7,401 bases of DNA. It comes from an uncultured Lachnospiraceae bacterium (GTDB taxonomy: Bacteria > Bacillota > Clostridia > Lachnospirales > Lachnospiraceae). A program made the position numbers and the translations under genes. Under the pieces are notes generated by a model that did not search any database, was not told the DNA's origin, and saw only the letters and a program-made list of their open reading frames with translations. Of the stretch, positions 1-6,350 are shown one piece after another; the stretch's first letter is position 1, and each line of letters starts with the position of its first letter. The stretch spans positions 1 through 7,401 of the forward strand of contig CATZPU010000051.1 of NCBI GenBank assembly GCA_958422845.1, read 5' to 3'.

Positions 1-450
1 AATGATGCAGGTTACCACAAAGCGCTTGCAGAGTATCTGCAGTCCGCATGGGCTGAGATCGGCGTTGTTCTTGACGTTGAGATCGTTGAGTGGTCCAGCT
101 TCACACCGCTTCGTCGTGCAGGAGATTTCCAGATCTCACGTAACGGCTGGGTAGGCGACTACGCAGATCCGTCCAACCAGCTTGAGCTTCTCTACAGCAC
201 AAACGGAAACAACGACGGTAAGTACAACAGCGCTGACTTTGATGCAGCGATCGATAAGTCCAGAGAGACAGTTGATCCGACAGAGCGTTCCGCAGCTCTT
301 CATGAGGCAGAGGACATCATGATGAATGATTACGCTTGTATGCCGGTAGCATACTACAACGACTTCTGGCTCCAGAGCCCGAAGATCGAGGGTATGTGGC
401 ACGGTTCCAACGGTTACTGGTACTTCATGTATGCAGACCTTGCAGAATAA
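1..450 (+). CDS. Peptide-type ABC transporter solute-binding protein, C-terminal fragment (SBP family 5)
   Basis: An open frame runs from the first base to TAA at 448-450 and gives the last 149 residues; the start lies outside the window. Near the middle the fragment contains GWVGDYADPSNQLELL, then a segment with KYNSADFDAAID, which is the pattern of the C-terminal lobe of OppA/DppA-like extracytoplasmic binding proteins that deliver oligopeptides or related solutes to an ABC importer. The tail (about residues 105-149) is rich in Tyr and Trp, as usual where this lobe closes on the ligand. Codon choice is strongly biased (CGT for Arg, AAC for Asn, CTT for Leu), as in highly expressed genes; this fits a binding protein. 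It is not a close copy of the second binding protein at 4696, whose C-terminus differs clearly. A strong terminator follows, so this gene ends its transcription unit. Family assignment is confident; the ligand is unknown. Confidence 0.9.
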   Translation, partial: NDAGYHKALAEYLQSAWAEIGVVLDVEIVEWSSFTPLRRAGDFQISRNGWVGDYADPSNQLELLYSTNGNNDGKYNSADFDAAIDKSRETVDPTERSAALHEAEDIMMNDYACMPVAYYNDFWLQSPKIEGMWHGSNGYWYFMYADLAE

Positions 451-486
451 TCCATACGGGAACGTATAATTCCATACGCGATTATA

Positions 487-520
487 GGGCGGTACAGCTT
501 TGGCTGTACCGTCCTTTTTT
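487..520 (+). terminator. Intrinsic terminator of the upstream binding-protein gene
   Basis: A 12-bp stem (487-498 with 503-514, one G-U pair) closes a 4-base loop and is followed directly by six T (515-520). It lies 37 bases after the stop codon of the binding-protein fragment and before the promoter of the aminopeptidase gene, so it separates the two transcription units. Confidence 0.93.
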
Positions 521-541
521 CTCAAAAGAGGGAATTACTGC

Positions 542-571
542 TTGCGGTTTTTGGGGTAAAAGCGGTACAAT
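542..571 (+). promoter_or_regulatory. Predicted sigma-A-type promoter of the aminopeptidase gene
   Basis: TTGCGG (542-547) and TACAAT (566-571) are separated by 18 bases, giving a predicted transcript start near 578 and a leader of about 75 bases. The position between the upstream terminator and the gene start supports it. The -35 box is only a fair match. Confidence 0.6.
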
Positions 572-581
572 AAGAAAGGAC

Positions 582-626
582 GGCAGCCGTACGGTGAGAG
601 AATAGAGACAGCTGATAACGGCTGCC
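582..626 (+). promoter_or_regulatory. Inverted repeat (leader hairpin) in the aminopeptidase 5' untranslated region
   Basis: GGCAGCCGT (582-590) and ACGGCTGCC (618-626) are a perfect 9-bp inverted repeat around a 27-base loop. It falls at the 5' end of the predicted transcript and ends 7 bases before the purine-rich ribosome site (634-643). It is not followed by a T run, so it is not a terminator. It could protect the 5' end or tune translation; the function is unknown. Confidence 0.5.
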
Positions 627-653
627 AAAACAGAAGGAAAGGATGAGACGAAG

Positions 654-2453
654 ATGAGTATGAGTGTACCACAGCGTCTGGCTGCGCTTCGCAGTCTGAT
701 GAAAGAAAAAGGGATGGATGCGTATCTGATCCCGACAGATGATTTTCATGCGTCAGAGTACGTAGGCGATCATTTTAAGTGCAGACAATATATGACGGGT
801 TTTACGGGTTCTGCCGGAACAGCAGTCGTGATGCAGGATATGGCGGGGCTTTGGACGGACGGACGTTACTTTATTCAGGCTGCCGCGCAGCTTGAGGGAA
901 GCACGGTAGAATTATTTAAGATGGGGGAGCCGGACGTCCCGACAGTCCATGAGTTCCTCGAAAAGAATATGCCGCAGAGCGGCTGCCTCGGCTTTGACGG
1001 CAGAACGGTCAGCGCGCAGGAAGCAGAGGAGCTTGAAAAGAAGCTTTCAGCAAAAAATGCTTCCGTAAAATGTGAAGAAGACCTCGTTGGAATGGTATGG
1101 GAAGACCGTCCTGCGCTTTCTGCCGAGCCGGTGAAAGAGCTTTCCGTCAAATGGTGCGGAAAAACACGCGCCGATAAGTGCAGAGAGATTCGTGAGGAGA
1201 TGGAGAAAAAAGGTGCGGATGCGTTTATCCTGACGACGCTTGATGATATTGCATGGCTTTTGAATATCCGCGGCGGAGATGTTCCCTGCAATCCTGTCGT
1301 TTTGTCCTATCTTGCGATGACGCAGGATGCGATCATTTTATTCGCGAATGAAACGGCATTTCCGTCTGACGTAAAAGAAGCGCTTGTATCAGACGGCGTG
1401 GAGCTTCGCCCGTACGATGACGTATATGCGTATGCAGCTTCGATCCCGTCAGGAAACAGCGTTCTTTTGTGCAAGGCAAAGGCAAACAGCAGACTGGTCG
1501 CAGGTCTTGCACAGGGCGTAAAGCTGATCGACGAGGAGAATCTGACGCTTCTTCCGAAAGCGGTCAAAAATCCGACCGAGGTAGAAAATGAGAGAATTGC
1601 TCATGTCAAAGACGGCGTAGCGGTCACAAAATTCATTTACTGGCTGAAGAAGAATGTCGGAAAGATCCCGATGACGGAGATAAGCGCGGCAGAATATCTC
1701 AACGGCCTGCGTGCACAGCAGGAAAACTTTATGGGCAACAGCTTTGATCCGATCATCTCCTACGGAGAGCACGCTGCAATGAATCATTACTCCGCAACGC
1801 CGGAGACAGATGTGGCGATCGAGCCGCACGGATTTCTTCTGGCAGATACAGGCGGACAGTATCTGGAAGGTACGACCGATGTGACGCGTACGATCGCAAT
1901 GGGACCGGTGAGCGATGAGCAGAAGATGTATTTTACTGCCGTGCTGCGCGGTACGCTCAGCCTTGCGGCTGCAAAATTCCGCTACGGCTGCCGCGGAGTC
2001 AATCTCGATTATCTTGCCCGCGGACCGCTGTGGGAGCTTGGCAAAGATTTTAACCATGGAACGGGACATGGCGTCGGCTACTACCTGAATGTACACGAAG
2101 CTCCGAACGGTATCCGCTGGCGGATCGTACCGGAACGCAATGACAGTGCCGTGCTTGAGGAGGGAATGATCACATCTGATGAGCCGGGCTATTACGTAGA
2201 AGGTGAGTACGGCATTCGCCACGAAAACCTGATCGTCTGCAAAAAGGCAGAAAAGACAGAGTTTGGACAGTTCATGTGCTTCGAGCACCTGACGATGGCT
2301 CCGTTTGATCTGGACGCAGTCGTACCGGAGCAGATGAGCGAACGTGAACGCGGGCTGCTCAACACATACCACAAAGAAGTGTATGAGAAGATCTCTCCGT
2401 ATCTGGAGAAGGAAGAAAAAGAGTGGCTGAAAGAAGCGACGAGAGCGATCTGA
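654..2453 (+). CDS. pepP: Xaa-Pro aminopeptidase (aminopeptidase P, M24B), three-domain type
   Basis: This 599-residue cytoplasmic metallopeptidase removes the N-terminal residue from peptides with proline in second position, completing breakdown of proline-containing peptides. Two creatinase-like N-terminal domains (about 5-150 and 165-310) precede the pita-bread catalytic domain (about 315-535) and a short C-terminal extension (about 535-599). The length matches the long, XPNPEP1-like class rather than the roughly 440-residue E. coli type. All five expected metal ligands are visible: D398 (ADTGG), D409 (TTDVT), H472 (HGTGHG), E510 (DEPGYY) and E524 (RHENL). The supporting histidines H378, H468 and H481 are also present, so it should be active, with two metal ions, typically manganese. 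The ATG at 654 is preceded by AAGGAAAGGA (634-643); a second in-frame ATG at 660 is an alternative start. It has its own promoter and no signal peptide. The gene symbol is by family; other names for such proteins are in use. Confidence 0.95.
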   Translation: MSMSVPQRLAALRSLMKEKGMDAYLIPTDDFHASEYVGDHFKCRQYMTGFTGSAGTAVVMQDMAGLWTDGRYFIQAAAQLEGSTVELFKMGEPDVPTVHEFLEKNMPQSGCLGFDGRTVSAQEAEELEKKLSAKNASVKCEEDLVGMVWEDRPALSAEPVKELSVKWCGKTRADKCREIREEMEKKGADAFILTTLDDIAWLLNIRGGDVPCNPVVLSYLAMTQDAIILFANETAFPSDVKEALVSDGVELRPYDDVYAYAASIPSGNSVLLCKAKANSRLVAGLAQGVKLIDEENLTLLPKAVKNPTEVENERIAHVKDGVAVTKFIYWLKKNVGKIPMTEISAAEYLNGLRAQQENFMGNSFDPIISYGEHAAMNHYSATPETDVAIEPHGFLLADTGGQYLEGTTDVTRTIAMGPVSDEQKMYFTAVLRGTLSLAAAKFRYGCRGVNLDYLARGPLWELGKDFNHGTGHGVGYYLNVHEAPNGIRWRIVPERNDSAVLEEGMITSDEPGYYVEGEYGIRHENLIVCKKAEKTEFGQFMCFEHLTMAPFDLDAVVPEQMSERERGLLNTYHKEVYEKISPYLEKEEKEWLKEATRAI

Positions 2454-2454
2454 A

Positions 2455-2485
2455 CAAAAGATAAGAAGCCGTCATGTATCTTTTG
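2455..2485 (+). terminator. Possible weak hairpin just after the aminopeptidase stop codon
   Basis: CAAAAGATA (2455-2463) and TATCTTTTG (2477-2485) form a perfect 9-bp inverted repeat with a 13-base loop, starting one base after the TGA stop. The stem is AU-rich and there is no clean T run after it, so it may only assist the stronger structure downstream. Confidence 0.3.
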
Positions 2486-2523
2486 ATTATGAGATCGTAA
2501 GCGCATAGGATTATAAGAATATA

Positions 2524-2606
2524 AATACAAAAATATGGGATGCCAAGCATATATGGATCGAAAGAACCCTTTCATGATCCGTATATTTGGCATCCCATTT
2601 TGTATT
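2524..2606. terminator. Long fold-back hairpin between convergent genes, probable bidirectional terminator
   Basis: Four paired segments nest in one hairpin: 2524-2531 with 2599-2606 (8 bp), 2535-2546 with 2587-2598 (12 bp, perfect), 2549-2559 with 2576-2586 (11 bp, one G-U) and 2560-2564 with 2569-2573 (5 bp) around the loop AACC. Only small one-sided bulges interrupt it (2532-2534, 2547-2548, 2574-2575). The central stem is followed by TTTT on the plus strand and by ATTTTTG on the minus strand, so it can end both the aminopeptidase and the kinase transcripts. Its right arm overlaps the kinase stop codon. It is much longer than a normal intrinsic terminator. Confidence 0.75.
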
Positions 2607-3501
2607 AGGAAAAACGGTCGTTTGCAAGCATCGCCGCTCCGTAAAGTCCTGCTTTATTTCCAAGTTCTGCTCTTCGTATCTCTACGTGGCGGAAGCTCGG
2701 CATGATATGCTCGTAGAATTTCTTTTTGATCTGCTCCAGTACGTAGGGCTGTTCCAGAATACCGCCGCCTAAAATGATGCAGGACGGATTCATGGTGTGT
2801 GTGATCGTAACGAGTCCATAGACGATCTCCATGATCCAGCCGTCAAGGATCTCCTGTATCTTCGGATCATCGAGACGGGTAAAGATAAGGCGGCCGTTTG
2901 TCAGGGACGGATCGTACTCCATTGCCTTTTCGACGAGCGCAGTCGTGGAAGCGTATTTTTCATAGCAGCCGCTGAAAAAATCTTTTTCAGGATGACGGTC
3001 TTCCGGATGCGTGATGACGGCGCCGAATTCTCCGGCTGAGTAGCTGCTTCCGTGATAGAGATTTCCGTTCAGGTAAAGCGCGCCGCCGATACCTGTGCCG
3101 TATGCAAGACAGACAAAATTCTGTTCGTTTCTCCCTGCTCCGAAGTACGCCTCGCCGATTGCCGCTGCATTCACATCATTTTCCACGTATGTCGGTACGT
3201 GAAATTCCTGATGTACGATAGAGCCAAGACCGATTCCGGTATAGCCGGGAACGTTCTGATTGGCGTAGATGATCCTGCCGTCCTCCGGATTCACCTGACC
3301 GGCAGTGCTGATGCCGATCGTGGAAAAATCAGTAGTCTGTGCGTACTCGTGGATCGTCTGAACGACAAGTTCGACGATATGCGCGCCGCCGAGGCGTCCC
3401 TCAGACGGGCATTCACGGATATCTTCAAGCGTGTTTGTCTCGCTGTTAAAGACGGCTGATTTGAGCGCCGTGCCGCCGATGTCCAAAACCATTGTTTTCA
3501 T
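2605..3501 (-). CDS. ROK-family sugar kinase without the usual zinc motif
   Basis: This 298-residue cytoplasmic protein is expected to phosphorylate a sugar using ATP. DIGGT (7-11) is the N-terminal phosphate-binding motif, END (107-109) supplies the likely catalytic base D109, GTGIGG (135-140) is the second nucleotide motif, and LGGG (244-247) lies near the adenosine site. The CxCGxxGCxE zinc motif of typical ROK kinases is reduced to SGCYE (C179, E181), and the GExGH histidine is A161, as seen in zinc-less ROK kinases of the beta-glucoside kinase kind. The ATG at 3501 is chosen because AAGGGGG (3511-3517) sits 9 bases upstream and the protein then begins directly with the ATP motif. The frame stays open further upstream, but that part would overlap the regulator gene. 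It follows the regulator by 32 bases with no terminator between, so they form an operon. The exact sugar cannot be read from the sequence. Confidence 0.9.
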   Translation of the reverse strand: MKTMVLDIGGTALKSAVFNSETNTLEDIRECPSEGRLGGAHIVELVVQTIHEYAQTTDFSTIGISTAGQVNPEDGRIIYANQNVPGYTGIGLGSIVHQEFHVPTYVENDVNAAAIGEAYFGAGRNEQNFVCLAYGTGIGGALYLNGNLYHGSSYSAGEFGAVITHPEDRHPEKDFFSGCYEKYASTTALVEKAMEYDPSLTNGRLIFTRLDDPKIQEILDGWIMEIVYGLVTITHTMNPSCIILGGGILEQPYVLEQIKKKFYEHIMPSFRHVEIRRAELGNKAGLYGAAMLANDRFS

Positions 3502-3533
3502 AAGTAAAATCCCCCTTGTATGATTGCTGTATT

Positions 3534-4391
3534 TTATAAAAGCTTCTTTGAGATCGCCTCGCTCGTAGAGGCGCGCGCCTCCTTGATCGCATCCGGATCC
3601 TGATTGCAGTAGCCGTAGTAGAGACATTCGAGCAGAAGGAGCTGCCCGATCTTTGCGGCGATGCAGCCGGATTGCAAGGGACTTTCATTGTAGCCGCACA
3701 GCAGAATGACGTCTGCAAGCTGAGCAGCCATAGAATTGCGGAAGTGCGTCAGCAAAATGACCGGTATATGACGTTTCTTTGCCAGTGTCAAAAGCTCCTC
3801 GGCGTCTCGCGTAGAGCCGGAGTAGGAAAAAAACAGGATAACATCCTGCGAAGAGGCAAGAGACGTCGCCATGATCTGCATGTGAGAATCTGAAATATGG
3901 ATAAATTTGTTCGTCACCTGAGAGAATCTCGCCCATGCCTCCTGTGCCAGTACCGTATTTCCGCCCTGACCGAAACAAAAGACCTGTCTGGCGCGGTGAA
4001 GGTACATCACGGCGCGGTGGAAAACAGCGGGATCCATCTGCTCAAGCGTCTCATTTACAGAAATGAAAAAGGCATCTCGCAGCTTCTTTCCGATCGAGCT
4101 CATCGTGTCGGTCGTAACGATCCCCTGAGGCTTATCGGAAAACTCGCCCAGTTCATTTGGGTGGGAGGTCTTCGCGAGCGCCAGCTTCAGATCATTATAG
4201 CCGGACAGACCAAGCATCCGGCAGAAGCGGGTGATGGTCGCCTCAGATACGCCGCAGTTTTCAGCCAGAGAGGAGATAGACAGATACTGCGCCTTCTCCG
4301 TATTGGCAAAGATGTAGTTCGCAAGCAGCTTGCCGGAACGTGTCATCTGATTGTATCGGTTTGTCATTTCTTCCAGGATATTCTCAGTCAA
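3534..4391 (-). CDS. RpiR-family transcriptional regulator (HTH plus SIS domain), TTG start
   Basis: This 285-residue DNA-binding regulator has an N-terminal RpiR-type helix-turn-helix (about 1-77; recognition region around LAENCGVSEATITRF, 42-56) and a C-terminal sugar isomerase (SIS) domain (about 125-260) with FGQGGN (140-145) and SYSGST (189-194), the phosphosugar-binding loops. Such proteins sense a phosphosugar and repress or activate sugar-uptake and catabolic genes. The start is TTG at 4391, placed 7 bases after a perfect GGAGG (4399-4403). The first upstream ATG of the frame, at 4469, lies in the -35 box of the promoter and cannot be translated from that transcript. An internal ATG at codon 9 is less likely, as it would cut into the first helix. 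It leads an operon with the ROK kinase, so the phosphorylated product of that kinase is a natural candidate effector (inference), and it faces the ABC transporter genes divergently. Confidence 0.92.
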   Translation of the reverse strand: MTENILEEMTNRYNQMTRSGKLLANYIFANTEKAQYLSISSLAENCGVSEATITRFCRMLGLSGYNDLKLALAKTSHPNELGEFSDKPQGIVTTDTMSSIGKKLRDAFFISVNETLEQMDPAVFHRAVMYLHRARQVFCFGQGGNTVLAQEAWARFSQVTNKFIHISDSHMQIMATSLASSQDVILFFSYSGSTRDAEELLTLAKKRHIPVILLTHFRNSMAAQLADVILLCGYNESPLQSGCIAAKIGQLLLLECLYYGYCNQDPDAIKEARASTSEAISKKLL

Positions 4392-4440
4392 TTTTTTTCC
4401 TCCATTTAGCAAAAACCTGTGAAAATTGCACCTGCATTCT

Positions 4441-4469
4441 ATTATAGAGCATATTATCTTTATGGTCAA
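4441..4469 (-). promoter_or_regulatory. Promoter of the regulator-kinase operon
   Basis: Read on the minus strand, TTGACC (4464-4469) and TATAAT (4441-4446) are separated by exactly 17 bases, a near-consensus vegetative promoter. The transcript would start near 4434, giving a leader of about 43 bases before the TTG start. This placement also excludes the upstream ATG at 4469. Confidence 0.88.
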
Positions 4470-4472
4470 TAT

Positions 4473-4506
4473 TTTCAGAAGTTTTGCTGAAATAAAATTA
4501 TTTTCA
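4473..4506. promoter_or_regulatory. Candidate operator: alternating TTTCA/TGAAA half-sites
   Basis: TTTCAG (4473-4478) and CTGAAA (4487-4492) form one inverted repeat with an 8-base gap. TGAAA (4488-4492) and TTTCA (4502-4506) form a second, overlapping 19-base imperfect palindrome. They sit just upstream of the -35 box of the regulator promoter. The binding protein is not known; the neighbouring RpiR regulator is the obvious candidate. Confidence 0.4.
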
Positions 4507-4565
4507 TAATCTGATAGATAAAAAGCAGAAAGAAAAAGCGGTTATTGATAGGAAAATAGTAAAAA

Positions 4566-4580
4566 TGCACAATTTATGCA
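4566..4580. promoter_or_regulatory. Candidate operator: 15-base dyad TGCA-N7-TGCA
   Basis: The segment reads TGCACAATTTATGCA; twelve of its fourteen non-central positions obey dyad symmetry. It lies 25 bases upstream of the -35 box of the transporter promoter, where an operator or activator site would be expected. Confidence 0.35.
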
Positions 4581-4604
4581 AATGATTTTCATTTATTTGT
4601 TATA

Positions 4605-4633
4605 TTGAAAAAGATTTGCATATGCAGTAAAAT
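4605..4633 (+). promoter_or_regulatory. Promoter of the binding-protein/transporter operon, with a palindrome in its spacer
   Basis: TTGAAA (4605-4610) and TAAAAT (4628-4633) are 17 bases apart and predict a transcript start near 4640, with a leader of about 56 bases. The spacer contains a perfect 10-base palindrome, TGCATATGCA (4617-4626), between the two boxes. A protein bound there would block RNA polymerase, so this is a good repressor-site candidate. A weaker alternative, TTGATA-17-CACAAT (4545-4573), lies upstream. Confidence 0.75.
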
Positions 4634-4695
4634 GGATTCACAAAGCGCAGAAAAGTGCGGAACATGTATCGTGAAACAGAAAGGAGAAGAGATTT

Positions 4696-6342
4696 ATGAA
4701 CAAATTATGGAAACGGGTACTTAATGTGGGTTTGAGTGCCGCGATGGTACTTGGTCTTGCAGTGGCAGGACAGCCGGGACTGGACGTACATGCTGCTGAG
4801 GCAGAGAAGATGATCTACAGCAACGGCGGACCGGAAGAGTTTTTCGAGACTCCGTGGCTGAATCCGGGAACTTACACTTATACGAAGGTGCTTTACAGCC
4901 ACCTGATCGTAGCAGATGAAAATCTGGCTCCGATACCGGACCATCCGGATGCTCTGGCTACGTATGAGTACAGCGAGGACGGCAAGACGCTGACATTTAC
5001 ATTGAGAGACGATGCGTTCTGGCATAACGGCGAGCAGATCACGGCAGATGATGTTAAGTGGAGTATTGAGTACGTGGCAAAGACAGCCGTATGTAACCCT
5101 GTATTTTTATCTACGTTCAAGGCTATCAAGGGAGCTGTAGACGCAGACGGCAATATCAATGAAACGTTTGAAGGTATCGTTGTTGACGGACAGACACTGA
5201 CGATCACTTTTGATACGATCGCACCGGATGCACTTTTGACATTTACACAGTTTGCACCGGTTCCGAAGAGCGAATTTGAAGGCGTTGATCCGCTTCAGGT
5301 ACAGCAGGCTGAATACTTCCAGCATCCGATCGGCAGCGGTCCGTTTATGGTAGAAGAAGTCAATATGAAAAACTACACCATTCTTGCTCCGTTTGACAAG
5401 TATTACAATGGCGTAGCAGATTTCAAGATCCAGCTTCTTCCGAGTGCAGGAGACTCAGATGCAAACCTTGTGACACGTGCAAAATCCGGAAATCTGGACT
5501 ATGCATACACAAAGAGTGTTGCTGACGTTCAGGCATTGGAAGGCACAGAAGGAATTACGATCTCTCCTGTAGATGTACGTTATACACGTCTTCTTTATAT
5601 GAATAAGTTTGATAGAAAAGATGGAACACCGTCTCCGCTGGCAGATGTACGTGTTCGTCAGGCGATCCGTTATGCGATCGATATGAAGACGATCTGTGAG
5701 ACACTCTTCCAGGGTGCAGCCGTTCCGGCAGACGTTCTTATTCCGGGTGCAAACGACAAGGCAGAGGGACTGAACCAGTACGAGTACGATCCTGAAAAGG
5801 CAAAAGAGCTGCTTGCAGAGGCAGAGTGGGATTCCAACACAAAGATCAAGACAGTTTATTATTACACAGATCAGGCAACGGTCGATCTGATGACTGCAAT
5901 CCAGGCTTATCTGGCACAGGTAGGCATCACAATGGAATTTGAACTTGTAGAAGGCGATCTGGCAACGATCCTGTGGAGCGCTCCGGCAGATCAGACAAAC
6001 GGTCCGAGTGCGGTTGACTGGGATATGTGCTATGCGGCAAACGCAGCGCTGTCTCTCCATGAGTATTATGACCGTTACCGTACAGGCAGCCCGACAAACT
6101 CCCATACTCCGGAGGATGAAGAGCTGAACAAGCTGATCGACGCTACGAATGCATCAGCAGATGTAAACGATCAGTTAGAAGCATTTAAAGCTCTGACACA
6201 GTATGAGAACGAGAGCGTGTTTACTTACGCATTATATTATCAGCCTATCTTTATGATCACAAGCGATAAGGTGGGCGATATCCTTCAGGGTAATCCGCAG
6301 TTCTGCTACAACTGGGATATTCAGAATTGGGATATTCAGTAA
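4696..6342 (+). CDS. ABC transporter solute-binding protein, SBP family 5 (peptide/oligosaccharide type), non-lipoprotein
   Basis: This 548-residue extracytoplasmic protein captures the ligand for the permeases encoded downstream. An N-terminal signal peptide has the positive MNKLWKR start, a hydrophobic core (about 11-25) and a probable signal peptidase I site after VHA (31-33). There is no cysteine lipobox, which is unusual for a Gram-positive binding protein. The mature part shows family-5 hallmarks: LTFTLRDDAFWHNGEQITADDV (split here as positions 99-120), then PIGSGPF (211-217), and VRQAIRYAID (320-329). The length is normal. The ATG at 4696 follows AGGAG (4682-4686) by 9 bases, and a strong promoter lies upstream. 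The C-terminus ends in a tandem NWDIQ repeat. Annotation pipelines would call it peptide-binding, but the divergent RpiR/ROK pair leaves a sugar-containing ligand possible. Family is sure, ligand is not. Confidence 0.93.
   Translation: MNKLWKRVLNVGLSAAMVLGLAVAGQPGLDVHAAEAEKMIYSNGGPEEFFETPWLNPGTYTYTKVLYSHLIVADENLAPIPDHPDALATYEYSEDGKTLTFTLRDDAFWHNGEQITADDVKWSIEYVAKTAVCNPVFLSTFKAIKGAVDADGNINETFEGIVVDGQTLTITFDTIAPDALLTFTQFAPVPKSEFEGVDPLQVQQAEYFQHPIGSGPFMVEEVNMKNYTILAPFDKYYNGVADFKIQLLPSAGDSDANLVTRAKSGNLDYAYTKSVADVQALEGTEGITISPVDVRYTRLLYMNKFDRKDGTPSPLADVRVRQAIRYAIDMKTICETLFQGAAVPADVLIPGANDKAEGLNQYEYDPEKAKELLAEAEWDSNTKIKTVYYYTDQATVDLMTAIQAYLAQVGITMEFELVEGDLATILWSAPADQTNGPSAVDWDMCYAANAALSLHEYYDRYRTGSPTNSHTPEDEELNKLIDATNASADVNDQLEAFKALTQYENESVFTYALYYQPIFMITSDKVGDILQGNPQFCYNWDIQNWDIQ
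6310..6339 (+). repeat. 15-base tandem duplication at the end of the binding-protein gene
   Basis: Two adjacent 15-base units (6310-6324 and 6325-6339) differ at one synonymous base (AAC versus AAT) and each encode NWDIQ; the stop codon follows at once. The near-identity suggests a small duplication that extended the C-terminus by five residues. Confidence 0.8.
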
Positions 6343-6350
6343 TAGGTAGA

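Larger units (their letters stand above)
4392..4695. promoter_or_regulatory. Divergent control region between the rpiR-type regulator and the transporter operon
   Basis: The 304-base, AT-rich gap carries no credible gene. It holds both leader regions, one strong promoter for each direction, and repeated dyad-like motifs: TGCA pairs at 4427-4436, 4566-4580 and 4617-4626, and TGAAA/TTTCA half-sites at 4473, 4488, 4502, 4587 and 4606. RpiR-type regulators commonly bind such divergent gaps, so control of both sides by this regulator is a reasonable inference. Confidence 0.7.

Noticed and set aside
1449..2372. Long minus-strand open frame (307 codons) inside the aminopeptidase gene
   Set aside because: It lies fully antisense to a gene with an intact catalytic set, its translation is rich in Cys, Arg and His with no recognisable domain, and it has no clear ribosome site. 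It is a by-product of codon bias.
3052..3459. Plus-strand open frame of 135 codons opposite the ROK kinase
   Set aside because: It is antisense to a clear kinase with conserved motifs, and no family pattern is visible.
3897..4409. Plus-strand open frame of 170 codons opposite the regulator gene
   Set aside because: It is a shadow of the RpiR gene, without a ribosome site or a domain pattern.
4545..4573. Alternative transporter promoter TTGATA-17-CACAAT
   Set aside because: The -10 box is poorer than that of the promoter at 4605-4633, which also sits at a more usual distance from the gene.
5455..6105. Minus-strand open frame of 216 codons opposite the binding protein
   Set aside because: The very Cys-rich translation, with no domain and fully antisense to a well-supported gene, marks it as spurious.
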